Source of the DNA: an uncultured Prevotella sp.
Lineage (GTDB): Bacteria > Bacteroidota > Bacteroidia > Bacteroidales > Bacteroidaceae
Direction of reading: 5' to 3'
Length of the DNA stretch: 18,434 nt
Assembly (NCBI RefSeq): GCF_900549175.1
Contig: NZ_URNN01000061.1
Location: 1 to 18,434 of the forward strand
The notes beneath the pieces are model-generated. The model saw only the letters and a program-made list of their open reading frames with translations. It was not told where the DNA came from and made no database searches. Of the stretch, positions 1 to 6,741 are shown piece after piece. Both the position numbers and the translations under genes were made by a program. Each line of letters starts with the position of its first letter. Positions within the stretch are counted from its first letter, which is position 1.

Positions 1-233
1 TTCTGATGTCCCCAAAAAGCTGATGCTACAACTTGATGGACACGAATGTTTGAAGCAAAAAACATATATCCATTGGCTTCATTTTTTTCGCCAAAAGTCC
101 ATTTGTTATCCAAAGGTCTTATTCGACAAGCTTTTTTAGGATGCCTCATAATAGCACCATTATCCCGTACAGAATATGTTTCTCCTTTATATTCGCAAGA
201 AACTTCAACCTTGAAATTGTTTATGTCAATCAT
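1..233 (-). CDS. HNH endonuclease, copy 1, N-terminal part (runs off the window's left edge)
   Basis: Only the first 77 codons are visible; the gene continues past position 1. The protein starts MIDINNFKVEVSCEYKGETY and is nearly the same as the start of the complete copy at 1206-2249: by hand count about 8 differences in 77 residues. The visible part ends just before where the HNH core begins in the other copy, so catalytic residues cannot be checked here. The ATG lies 6 nt after the stop of the XRE gene at 240-740, so the two are almost certainly one transcript and probably translationally coupled. Product inferred from the complete paralogue. It could be intact or truncated outside the window. 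Confidence 0.8.
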   Translation of the reverse strand, partial: MIDINNFKVEVSCEYKGETYSVRDNGAIMRHPKKACRIRPLDNKWTFGEKNEANGYMFFASNIRVHQVVASAFWGHQ

Positions 234-239
234 AACAGA

Positions 240-740
240 CTAATTAAGGTCAACAAAATCTATTTTCTTTCCTAAGACGGCAGCTATTTTAGACAAAATA
301 TCAAGCCCTACTGAATACTTTCCATTTTCAATACGGCTGAGATTAGCGGCATCAATGCCAGCAAGTCTTGCCAAGTCACGAGCTTCCATACCTCTGTCTT
401 CACGTATCTGACGAATTCGCTCACCGATACGTGCTCGATCCTTATGGCGTGTACCAGTACTAATGCCTAAAATTCCACCACCAATGGCAAATTGTACAGA
501 TTCTCGCCAAATAGAATTTGTCATTTCCTCTTTATCATCGGAAAAGTTTTTATCAAACAAGACTTCCAACCAATGAAGTTCGTGATCTTGGGTTTCTTTA
601 CTTGTGTATGCACCTATTTGGCACAAGACCGTGAAAACTTCTCCATCGGGAGCTATTACTTCGACCTCATTTCGGCTAATAATCTGGGCTGATGATTGTG
701 TCGGAATTTCCAAAAAAGAATGTTGTCCTTTATCTGTCAT
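240..740 (-). CDS. XRE-family transcriptional regulator, copy 1
   Basis: A 166-residue protein with a C-terminal helix-turn-helix of the Cro/C1 (XRE) type at about residues 105-160; the second helix and recognition helix fall around AGIDAANLSRIENGKY (127-142). The N-terminal 100 residues (VIAPDGEVFTVLCQIGAYTS and onward) belong to no family I recognise and may sense a ligand or partner. It is first gene of a two-gene unit with the HNH gene 6 nt downstream. The start MTDKGQ is chosen because it is shared with the paralogue at 2256-2756, whereas sequence further upstream is out of frame between the copies (one extra T here). A palindrome inside its own promoter (815-832) suggests autoregulation. 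About 14 of 166 residues differ from the other copy. Confidence 0.88.
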   Translation of the reverse strand: MTDKGQHSFLEIPTQSSAQIISRNEVEVIAPDGEVFTVLCQIGAYTSKETQDHELHWLEVLFDKNFSDDKEEMTNSIWRESVQFAIGGGILGISTGTRHKDRARIGERIRQIREDRGMEARDLARLAGIDAANLSRIENGKYSVGLDILSKIAAVLGKKIDFVDLN

Positions 741-800
741 AATCGTTTTTACCGTATTTTAAGTGTTGTCGCCACTTTTAATGATTACTAAATACAGGTG

Positions 801-831
801 CAAAGGTAATCGTAATTGGCAAATATGCCAA
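801..831 (-). promoter_or_regulatory. Bacteroidota-type promoter of XRE-HNH copy 1
   Basis: On the minus strand the -7 box TACCTTTG (801-808) matches the Bacteroidota consensus TAnnTTTG, and a TTG -33 box (829-831) lies exactly 20 nt upstream. The same arrangement and spacing occur upstream of copy 2. The leader to the ATG at 740 is about 55 nt. Read directly from sequence; function inferred from the known consensus. Confidence 0.75.
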
Positions 832-832
832 T
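815..832. promoter_or_regulatory. Palindromic operator candidate, copy 1
   Basis: ATTGGCAAATATGCCAAT is a perfect inverted repeat with 7-bp arms and a 4-bp centre. It sits between the -33 and -7 boxes and covers the -33 TTG, which is where a dimeric XRE repressor would block RNA polymerase. A near-identical site occupies the same place in copy 2. The likely ligand is the XRE protein encoded just downstream (inference). Confidence 0.65.
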
Positions 833-1135
833 CACTTTCCACGCTTTCTGTATTTCTTTTATGAAAAATTACTTTTTAAGTCGAAATTAGTGGCAAATGG
901 AACTTCAACCAGCCTCTTTGTGATCTTTCCGGGAACAATTCACACATCAATAACAAAGCTGGCGTTGTTGCTCAATCGCTTACATAGACAATACAACACA
1001 TGGCGAGAAGTAATTCGGTTGTTTCCAGATCAAATATTAGAAAACTACTATACATTATTTTTTTTGTTTTGATTTTGCGGGGGATAAAATAGTACTTTAT
1101 CGAAAACGGGAAAAAGGACAGGTTTTGAAGAAAGA
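833..1135. other. Gap between the two XRE-HNH units, no convincing gene
   Basis: The first 70 or so bases are loosely similar to the sequence upstream of copy 2 (2849-2915), so the duplicated unit probably reaches about 900. The rest is AT-rich. A 60-codon plus-strand frame (890-1072) and a 30-codon frame (1000-1092) are open, but neither has a promoter match or family resemblance. Nothing else is visible before the hairpin at 1136. Confidence 0.5.
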
Positions 1136-1158
1136 ACCCCGTTCGGGTGGAACGGGGT
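1136..1158 (-). terminator. Terminator hairpin after HNH copy 2
   Basis: Perfect 9-bp stem ACCCCGTTC / GAACGGGGT with a 5-nt loop. On the minus strand it is followed by a T/C-rich run (TCTTTCTTC) and lies about 48 nt past the HNH stop, so it most likely ends that transcript. The plus side carries only a short T4, so bidirectional use is possible but weaker. Confidence 0.7.
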
Positions 1159-1205
1159 AGGTGTTTTCATCTTGTGATATTTTTAATTACGATATTCCAA
1201 TCTGA

Positions 1206-2249
1206 TTAGCAGTAATCATCTATGCAATCATCACCAGTCCATTCTTTTCCCTGAAAGAGTGTTATTGCCTTTAAAGCACCATTCTCTTCAAAAAAAGAAC
1301 CTCCATTCTTGTGAATATACTTATCGTCCAATAGATATACATAGGTAATATACCATTGTTTCAGCCCTTCAGGATTATGGGTTGCAACACAGAGTAGTTG
1401 CCTGTCATCTGATATAGCAAATTCTATAATGGTATTTATTCCATAGCTGTTATTTGAAAATGCTTTTCCTTTTTTCAATGATGAATAATAGACCTCCAAG
1501 GATAGTGTATTTGTGGGACACAACGGAAATTCCGTTGGTGTTTTCCAATCTTCTTGCATAGCATTGGAAGTTAATGACTCTGTTAGTGATGGCAACAGTA
1601 CTTCTTCTTGCTCATAAACGTGTGGTATTTGTGTAGATAATTGTGGCCATTCCTGACGAATGTTACTTTGTTTCACAGGCTGATATTCTTTGTATATCCA
1701 TTCACCGATACCATTGCCTTGCGGAACACCTGTAAATTCTGTATCTTCTTGATTCCATCTTTCTAAATTGGCCTTACATTTGGCGGCTTCCTCTTCAGAC
1801 ACGGTGCGCATCCACTTGAAATTGGGGTCTGCAGAACTATCTCCCAACAAGGTTGGATTTTCAAGAAATGCAGCTACACTACCACATCTATTGATAATTC
1901 TTCGGCGAGTTATCGTGTTGTTCAATGCGTTTTCAAGCTTTGTTACCCAATGGAGGTTTTCTGCCCTATTATTGCATCTGTTAGTATCCTTATGGTCAAC
2001 TACCATCCCTTCCGCTTTCTGATGTCCCCAAAAAGCTGATGCTACAACTTGATGGACACGAATGTTTGAAGTAAAGAACATATATCCATTGTCTTCATTC
2101 TTTGTGCCAAAAGTCCACTTGTTATCTAATGGTCTCATTCGATAACCTTTTTTAGGATGCCTCATTATAGCACCATTGTCCCGTACAGAATAGGTTTCTC
2201 CCTTATATTCGCAAGAAACCTCAACATTGAAATTATTTATGTCAGTCAT
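1206..2249 (-). CDS. HNH endonuclease, copy 2
   Basis: A 347-residue protein. Residues 65-107 carry an HNH core of the HNH_3/homing-endonuclease style: H66 in VHQVVASAFWG, D85-H86 in VVDHKDTNRCNNRAENLHWV, then N93-N94 and N98, followed by VTKLEN. This type cuts DNA as a metal-dependent nuclease, commonly in phage, homing or restriction-like settings. Residues 1-60 resemble the small beta-rich DNA-recognition segment often placed before such cores. Residues 150-347 match nothing I know; they contain no obvious membrane segment and end in an acidic, Cys-ending tail (DDCIDDYC). The start lies 6 nt after the XRE stop, so expression is coupled to the regulator. Whether it targets self, phage or a homing site cannot be told from sequence. 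Confidence 0.85.
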   Translation of the reverse strand: MTDINNFNVEVSCEYKGETYSVRDNGAIMRHPKKGYRMRPLDNKWTFGTKNEDNGYMFFTSNIRVHQVVASAFWGHQKAEGMVVDHKDTNRCNNRAENLHWVTKLENALNNTITRRRIINRCGSVAAFLENPTLLGDSSADPNFKWMRTVSEEEAAKCKANLERWNQEDTEFTGVPQGNGIGEWIYKEYQPVKQSNIRQEWPQLSTQIPHVYEQEEVLLPSLTESLTSNAMQEDWKTPTEFPLCPTNTLSLEVYYSSLKKGKAFSNNSYGINTIIEFAISDDRQLLCVATHNPEGLKQWYITYVYLLDDKYIHKNGGSFFEENGALKAITLFQGKEWTGDDCIDDYC

Positions 2250-2255
2250 AACAGT

Positions 2256-2756
2256 CTATTTAAGGTCAACAAAATCTATTTTCTTTCCTAAAACAGCTGC
2301 TATCTTAGATAAAATATCAAGCCCTACGGAATACCGTCCTTTTTCAATACGGCTGAGATTAGCGGCATCAATACCTGCAAGTCTTGCCAAATCACGGGCT
2401 TCCATACCTCTTTCCTCACGTATCTGGCGAATTCGTTCACCGATACGTGCCCTATCCTTATGGCGAGTACCTGTACTAATGCCTAAAATTCCGCCACAAA
2501 TAGCAAATTGCATAGATTCTCGCCAAATTGCATTTGTCATTTCCTCTTTATCATCGGAAAAGTTTTTATCAAACAAGACTTCCAACCAATGAAGTTCGTT
2601 TTCTTGTCTTTCTTTACTTGTGTATGCACCTATTTGGCACAATACAGTGAAAACTTCTCCATCGGGAGCTATTACTTCAACTTCATTCCTGCTAATAATC
2701 TGAGCTGATGATTGCGTCGGAATTGCCTCTAAAGAATTTTGTCCTTTATCTGTCAT
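2256..2756 (-). CDS. XRE-family transcriptional regulator, copy 2
   Basis: Paralogue of the protein at 240-740, also 166 residues when started at MTDKGQ (2756). A longer in-frame start at 2846 exists, but it would place the start upstream of the inferred transcription start and inside the operator, and that frame is not conserved in copy 1, so I reject it. C-terminal helix-turn-helix at about residues 105-160, with changes near the recognition helix (NGKY becomes KGRY) that could alter operator preference. The HNH gene follows after 6 nt. An odd substitution puts Cys for Gly in the FAI(C/G)GGILG stretch. Likely autorepressor of the pair (inference from promoter layout). Confidence 0.88.
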   Translation of the reverse strand: MTDKGQNSLEAIPTQSSAQIISRNEVEVIAPDGEVFTVLCQIGAYTSKERQENELHWLEVLFDKNFSDDKEEMTNAIWRESMQFAICGGILGISTGTRHKDRARIGERIRQIREERGMEARDLARLAGIDAANLSRIEKGRYSVGLDILSKIAAVLGKKIDFVDLK

Positions 2757-2815
2757 AATCGTTTTACCGTATTTTAAGTGTTGCCGCCACCTTTGAGGAT
2801 TATTAAATTCAAGTG

Positions 2816-2846
2816 CAAAGATAATCATAATTGGCAAATATACCAA
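2816..2846 (-). promoter_or_regulatory. Bacteroidota-type promoter of XRE-HNH copy 2
   Basis: Minus-strand -7 box TATCTTTG (2816-2823) and -33 TTG (2844-2846) with a 20-nt spacer, the same as copy 1. The two spacers and boxes are the best-conserved non-coding part of the duplicated units. Confidence 0.75.
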
Positions 2847-2848
2847 TT
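2829..2848. promoter_or_regulatory. Palindromic operator candidate, copy 2
   Basis: AATTGGCAAATATACCAATT is an inverted repeat with 8-bp arms and one mismatched pair; it overlaps the -33 box exactly as in copy 1. Compared with the copy 1 site, one arm has TACC for TGCC and both ends gain a matching base, so the repressor site is kept but has drifted. Confidence 0.6.
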
Positions 2849-2922
2849 ATCTCTCTTTCTTTCTGCACTTTTACATATAAAATTTCTCTATTTGCACAGA
2901 ATTCAGTAGCAATGGTATTTAA

Positions 2923-3066
2923 GGCATACTCAGCGTCGAAGCTGCCTACTGGCTCTATCCCGCCGTGACGCGTGCGTTGTTTCCCAAGCGATACAGAAAC
3001 AATGTCAGTCTCTCACCATTCGCATCGCCGCAGGGCAAGGGACTTTCATGCAGGATTGTGTTCTAA
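2923..3066 (+). pseudogene. 3' remnant of an unidentified gene, cut at the island edge
   Basis: A plus-strand frame of 47 codons beginning right after an in-frame TAA and ending at TAA 3064-3066. It reads GILSVEAAYWLYPAVTRALF, later NNVSLSPFASPQGKG, and ends in CRIVF. A C-terminal aromatic residue after an alternating hydrophobic strand is typical of outer-membrane beta-barrel proteins, so this may be the last strands of such a protein. There is no usable start. Composition switches from AT-rich island to GC-richer chromosome just at its 5' end, which suggests the XRE-HNH island replaced or displaced the rest of the gene. Family unknown. Confidence 0.4.
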
Positions 3067-3150
3067 GCTATGCGGACCGGAGCCGCCGGCTTCTGCTTCA
3101 TATTTACATAAGACTGTGAAACGTTCTGATGTTCCATATATCATAAGCAC

Positions 3151-3873
3151 CTAACGCTTCAAGCGGGTCTTCTTTCCGTTTATCACGTATATTCCGCCGG
3201 CAATGCCACTAACGGATGTGGCATTGCAGGTGAGTTTCAAGCCTGACAGGGTATAGACCGTATATCTGTCGGGCTTACCGCCGGATATGCTTTCTATGCC
3301 TGACGTAAGGTTGTCGTAATTGATACTTTTCAGCCAGTTCTCTATAAGAGACTTGGCGTTCGACGTCTGCGAACTGCGTATCCACAGGCTCGGCGAGAGG
3401 AAGTTGCCGGCGGGAACGAGGCGGCGGACATCGGCCTCAACGCCGCTTATGCCGCTGCTCGCGCTCGACACGATAAGTCCGATGTTCTTGCCGGCCAAGT
3501 CCTTGCCATGGTGAAAGAGGAAGGTCTGCAACGGTGCGGCCATGCTGCTCCACCACAGCGGTGCGCCGATGATGATGCAGTCGTAGTCGGCAAAGTTAAC
3601 GTTCACGGGGTCTATCGGCGGATAGGATGCCGCATCGCTGGGGTTGTTGCGTATGGCCGCTATCTGCGCGCTGCCTATCGCATAGTTATTGGCGGCATAA
3701 TCGAGCCCCTTTTCCGCAGGTTCTATCTCCACCACGTCGGCGTCTATCTGCATTCGCAGCTCGTTCACGATGCGCTCCACGTTGTTCGTGTAGCTGTAAT
3801 ACACTATCAGTGTGCGGGCATTGGCGGCAAGCGTGCCTGTCAGCAATGCCATCATGAGAAACAGTTTCTTCAT
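3151..3873 (-). CDS. Exported flavodoxin-family protein
   Basis: A 240-residue protein with a signal peptide (MKKLFLMMALLTGTLAANA, residues 1-19) followed by a flavodoxin fold at about 20-180: the FMN phosphate loop region is IVYYSYTNNVERIV, and IIIGAPLWWSSMAAPLQTFL holds the aromatic flavin-stacking loop. It should carry electrons with bound FMN in the periplasm or at the outer surface. Residues about 193-240 form a tail ending GIAGGIYVINGKKTRLKR, like the C-terminal tails of many exported Bacteroidales proteins; it resembles a type IX-style sorting or anchoring tail but this is not proven. It is last in the operon after the aldo/keto reductase pseudogene, with 50 nt between. No terminator is clear downstream. 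Confidence 0.85.
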   Translation of the reverse strand: MKKLFLMMALLTGTLAANARTLIVYYSYTNNVERIVNELRMQIDADVVEIEPAEKGLDYAANNYAIGSAQIAAIRNNPSDAASYPPIDPVNVNFADYDCIIIGAPLWWSSMAAPLQTFLFHHGKDLAGKNIGLIVSSASSGISGVEADVRRLVPAGNFLSPSLWIRSSQTSNAKSLIENWLKSINYDNLTSGIESISGGKPDRYTVYTLSGLKLTCNATSVSGIAGGIYVINGKKTRLKR

Positions 3874-3923
3874 TTTTTTTTAAAGAGTTCTTTATAATTG
3901 ACCAATATATGATGTCCATTTGC

Positions 3924-4818
3924 TTAATATCCTACCTGCCGTTGCTGCTCGGCGTTATAGCGGTCGCCCGTCACCGGTATTGCGGCCACGTCGTTTTCAA
4001 GCGCGAGCCAGTCGGCATCGGGGATATTGAAAGTCAGCGTATGGAGGTTCTCCACGAGGTGCGACTCCTTCGTCGTGCCGGGTATGGGCACTATCCACGG
4101 AGCCTTGTGCAGCAGCCAGCCGAGCGCCACCTGCGATAATGTCATGCCGCGGGTGCGGCCGAAGGCTTGCAGGACGGCCACGATGCGGGTGTTGGCACGT
4201 ATGGCGTCGGGCTGGAAGCGAGGCAGCGTGTGGCGGTTGTCGTTAGCGGTGTCGAAGACGGTATATTCGTTGGTGCAACCGCTGAGGAAGCCGCGGTTTA
4301 GCGGACTGTAGGGCACGAAGCCGATGCCGAGCTCGCGGCATGTGTCGAGCACGCCGTTGGTCTCAACGTCACGGTGCATCAGGTGATATTCGCTCTGTAT
4401 GGCCGTGAGCGGACAGACGGCGTGGGCGCGACGGATGGTGTCAGCGCTGACCTCGCACAGTCCCCAGTTCGTTGCGCAGCGGACCGTAGATTATGGCCGT
4501 GTCGAAGAGCGTCACGCCGCGGTCGACGGCCTCATGGATGAGGCGGATGCACTCCCGCCGGTCGGGCGACTGCGAGCGGTTGTAGTTCATGCCCATGCAC
4601 CCGAAACCGAGTGCCGACACCTCCATGGCGGCCCGCCCCGTGCCGAGCGTACGGTATTCCACGCCGTCCTTCTTCCTCGTACTGCCGTTGCGTGCTCCCG
4701 TCAGCGCCGTTTCCGCCGCCTTCACCTTGTCGAGCGCAGGACTTACGGTAAGCGCCGCCCCGATGGCCGCCGCCGTCTTCAGAAAACCGCGTCGGCTGAT
4801 TGACTTGTCATTGTTCAT
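3924..4818 (-). pseudogene. Tat-exported aldo/keto reductase, disrupted by an internal deletion
   Basis: Two frames make up one broken gene. The 5' part (4818 to 4441) starts MNNDKSISRRGFLKTAAAIG, a Tat signal with the SRRGFLK motif, then VEYRTLGTG, ALGFGCMGM and LFDTAIIYGP, which carry the catalytic Asp and Tyr of the aldo/keto reductase fold. Near 4455-4480 the frame shifts by +1 and the protein resumes as WGLCEVSADTIRRAHAV, then QSEYHLMHRDVE through IPIPGTTKESHLVENL to the end at 3924. Intact relatives have roughly 90-100 residues between these points, including the catalytic Lys and His strands, which are missing. The start overlaps the acetyltransferase stop (ATGA), so the two were translationally coupled. 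The product is almost certainly non-functional. Confidence 0.85.
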
Positions 4819-5387
4819 AGCTCTATCTTTTTGATTATTCTTGCCGGATTTCCTGCCACGACGGTCATTGGCGGCACGTCGTGCGTCACAACGCTCTGCG
4901 CACCGACTATCGAGCCGTAGCCAATCCTCACGCCGGGCAGCACCGTTGAGTTTATTCCTATCCACACCTTGTCCTCTATCACAATCGGCCGTCCGTAGGT
5001 GGCGCTGCGGTTCTCGGGGTTAAGGTCGTGGTTGATGGTTATGAAATTGCATTTCGGTCCGATGAACACACCGTCGCCTATGGTTATGCCGCCACGGCCG
5101 AAGAACGTGCAGCATTGCTGGATGAAGCATCCCTTGCCGATGGTCACGGGCTTGCCGTAGTCTATATATAAAGGTGGCAGCACGGTCGTGCTCCCGTCAA
5201 GCGGCTTGCCGGTGATTTTCTCCATAAGCTCATGCACCCGCTTCTGGTCACGCACGCTTACCGTTGCAAGTTCCTGCGCAGTCTCCATCGTATCAAAGAT
5301 TTCATTTATAAGTGCCTCATATCCCGGCTCGTCCGGCGATACCATCTCGCCGCTAAGGTCTTTCTCAAAAATATCCTTCATTTGCAT
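4815..5387 (-). CDS. Sugar O-acetyltransferase (maltose/galactoside acetyltransferase family)
   Basis: A 190-residue left-handed beta-helix enzyme that moves acetyl from acetyl-CoA to a sugar hydroxyl, in the cytoplasm. The N-terminal helical domain (about 5-60) has the family's usual DxxxR-type layout (SVRDQKRVHELMEKITGK). Hexapeptide repeats run from about 80 to 180 (VTIGKGCFIQ, ITIGDGVFIGPKC, VWIGINSTVLPG, YGSIVGAQSVV). H120 in FITINHDLNPENR is the expected catalytic His, and VVAGNPARII is the usual C-terminal end. Length is normal. It heads the operon and its TGA overlaps the next ATG by 4 nt. Two starts (codon 1 or 3) are possible; the first is used here. Confidence 0.9.
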   Translation of the reverse strand: MQMKDIFEKDLSGEMVSPDEPGYEALINEIFDTMETAQELATVSVRDQKRVHELMEKITGKPLDGSTTVLPPLYIDYGKPVTIGKGCFIQQCCTFFGRGGITIGDGVFIGPKCNFITINHDLNPENRSATYGRPIVIEDKVWIGINSTVLPGVRIGYGSIVGAQSVVTHDVPPMTVVAGNPARIIKKIEL

Positions 5388-5455
5388 TGCCTGTTATTTG
5401 GTTATCTTTATTTTTATGCTTCACGCTATTGATTTCGCTATTTGGTTTCACGCTG

Positions 5456-5463
5456 CAAAATTA
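5456..5463 (-). promoter_or_regulatory. Candidate -7 box for the acetyltransferase operon
   Basis: TAATTTTG on the minus strand fits TAnnTTTG and is about 69 nt upstream of the start. No TTG sits 20 nt further up, and the box lies just past the T-run of the upstream terminator, so this is a weaker call. Confidence 0.4.
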
Positions 5464-5465
5464 AA

Positions 5466-5498
5466 CAAAAAGCCCCGCAACGTCTTTGTTGCGAGGCT
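5466..5498 (-). terminator. Rho-independent terminator after the ADP-ribosylglycohydrolase gene
   Basis: An 11-bp stem with one mismatch (5471-5481 with 5488-5498, loop of 6) is followed on the minus strand by TTTTTG (5466-5470). It lies about 38 nt past the stop codon at 5536 and separates that transcript from the acetyltransferase operon. Confidence 0.85.
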
Positions 5499-5535
5499 CA
5501 ATGTATTTTGCTCTCCGGCTCATTAGAATATGCTG

Positions 5536-6474
5536 TCATACTTTAATACATATTCCTGAAAGGCTATCTATCATTTCTTCGAGTTGAGAATTGTATATCA
5601 AACCTTCTATATACTCTTTCGGAATAGAACTAAAACCATATTTTGCTCCTAATATTGCACAGGCCACAGCGGCATTGGTGTCTGCATCTCCACCGGCATT
5701 TACCACTTTCAGCAAACCTTCTGTGAAAGAATTTGTATGCCAAAAAGCCCAAAGAGCAACAGACAAGGTTACAAGTGTATAACCCATATGTTCATCATCC
5801 ATCAGATTCATGATGTCATTTTCATACCAAGCACGCTCGACATAACTTTCTATACGTCCATCATATTCCTGAGATAATCTGATGATATCCACAAAGGTCG
5901 GTATTGGCTTCCCGTAAACAATGGCATGAACCAACTCGGAGACTATTACACATGAACCTATACAACGAGGATCATAATGGGTCAGCTTGCAGATATTTTC
6001 AGCACACAGTCTAACGGATTTTGGAAAGAGTCCAACAACTGATGTACGCATAAGGCCTCCGTTAGCTGCTGATTTGTAGCGGCTCATTTTCCAAACCATT
6101 TTGGAAACCTCAAACGGCTTATCTACATAATCACCTATCATCAAGACCTTATATGTGTTTTCCCCGATGCCCATAGGCTCTCCATGTGCCCAGACACGGA
6201 AATGTCTGGCGATATTTTGGAAATTCACACCTTTATCCTCACAAACAGCACGAGTGATGCAAAGTATCATGTCGGTATCATCCGTCCAATCACCTTTTAC
6301 CCATCGCTTACGGTGTCTGTCTTGGAAAATCTGATCATAATGTTGGATACCGTGAGGATATTTCCATGCCATATCCTCATCTGTCATACCTTCTGTTCCC
6401 AAGCCAAGAGCGTCTCCAACAGCTTGACCATAGATGACGCCTTTAAACCTATCTAAAATATTGTTCATTGACAT
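5536..6474 (-). CDS. ADP-ribosylglycohydrolase family protein (DraG/ARH-like)
   Basis: A 312-residue protein of the family that removes ADP-ribose from proteins or from other ADP-ribosylated groups using two bound Mg ions. Seen motifs: GQAVGDALGLGTEG (16-29), GDWTDDTDM (61-69) holding the TDD metal ligands, SAANGGLMR (135-143), and NAGGDADTNAAV (259-270) with the second metal-binding D-x-D-T set. All expected ligands are present, so it should be active. The ATG follows the preceding wHTH tail's TGA with no gap, so it was evolved as the second gene of the AlbA_2 transcript. It is more AT-rich than its neighbours, hinting at transfer. The substrate cannot be inferred from sequence. Confidence 0.9.
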   Translation of the reverse strand: MSMNNILDRFKGVIYGQAVGDALGLGTEGMTDEDMAWKYPHGIQHYDQIFQDRHRKRWVKGDWTDDTDMILCITRAVCEDKGVNFQNIARHFRVWAHGEPMGIGENTYKVLMIGDYVDKPFEVSKMVWKMSRYKSAANGGLMRTSVVGLFPKSVRLCAENICKLTHYDPRCIGSCVIVSELVHAIVYGKPIPTFVDIIRLSQEYDGRIESYVERAWYENDIMNLMDDEHMGYTLVTLSVALWAFWHTNSFTEGLLKVVNAGGDADTNAAVACAILGAKYGFSSIPKEYIEGLIYNSQLEEMIDSLSGICIKV

Positions 6475-6741
6475 TCATTCTCTTTTTGTCTCTTCTGATA
6501 AATCCAAAAGTACTTTCCAATAACCGCCTTTATCAGGACCGATGCGTTTTATAACACCCTTTTCCTGAAGAACTTTTAAATGGTATTTTACTCCATCTTC
6601 TGTTATATTCTTTATAAAAGCAGCTATTTCTACCCGACTTGCTTTAGGAGTATTATTTAGAAAATCTACGATTCTCCTTTGTAATTCACTTATTTTCTGG
6701 GTAGTGTTTCTGGGTAGTATTTTGCCCTTTTTGTGCCCTTT
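6475..6741 (-). pseudogene. Winged-helix tail cut off from the AlbA_2/HATPase protein
   Basis: This stretch is in the same frame as the gene at 6742-8022 and has no further stop until TGA at 6475-6477. After the repeat it reads KILPRNTTQKISELQRRIVD, then KASRVEIAAFIKNITEDGVK, YHLKVLQEKGVIKRIG and GGYWKVL, which is a winged helix-turn-helix of the kind normally found at the C-terminus of this protein family. There is no Met or good alternative start after the TGA, so it is probably translated only by readthrough, or not at all. Its end abuts the ADP-ribosylglycohydrolase ATG. Confidence 0.7.

Larger units (their letters stand above)
1..832 (-). repeat. Tandem duplication, left unit (paired with 2017-2848)
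   Basis: The HNH 5' part, the XRE gene and its promoter/operator at 1-832 recur at 2017-2848. The offset is 2016 bp throughout the coding parts and 2015 at the operator because of one extra T before the copy 1 start codon. The copies have diverged at roughly one residue in ten, so the duplication is not recent. The left end of the unit lies outside the window. Confidence 0.85.

Noticed and set aside
890..1072. 60-codon plus-strand frame between the duplicated units
   Set aside because: No start context, promoter or family resemblance; probably chance in AT-rich DNA.
2757..2846. Longer start for XRE copy 2
   Set aside because: The extension covers the operator and promoter and is out of frame in copy 1 because of one extra base.
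4841..5023. Arg/Ser-rich plus-strand frame
   Set aside because: Antisense of the acetyltransferase gene with a composition typical of GC-rich shadow frames.
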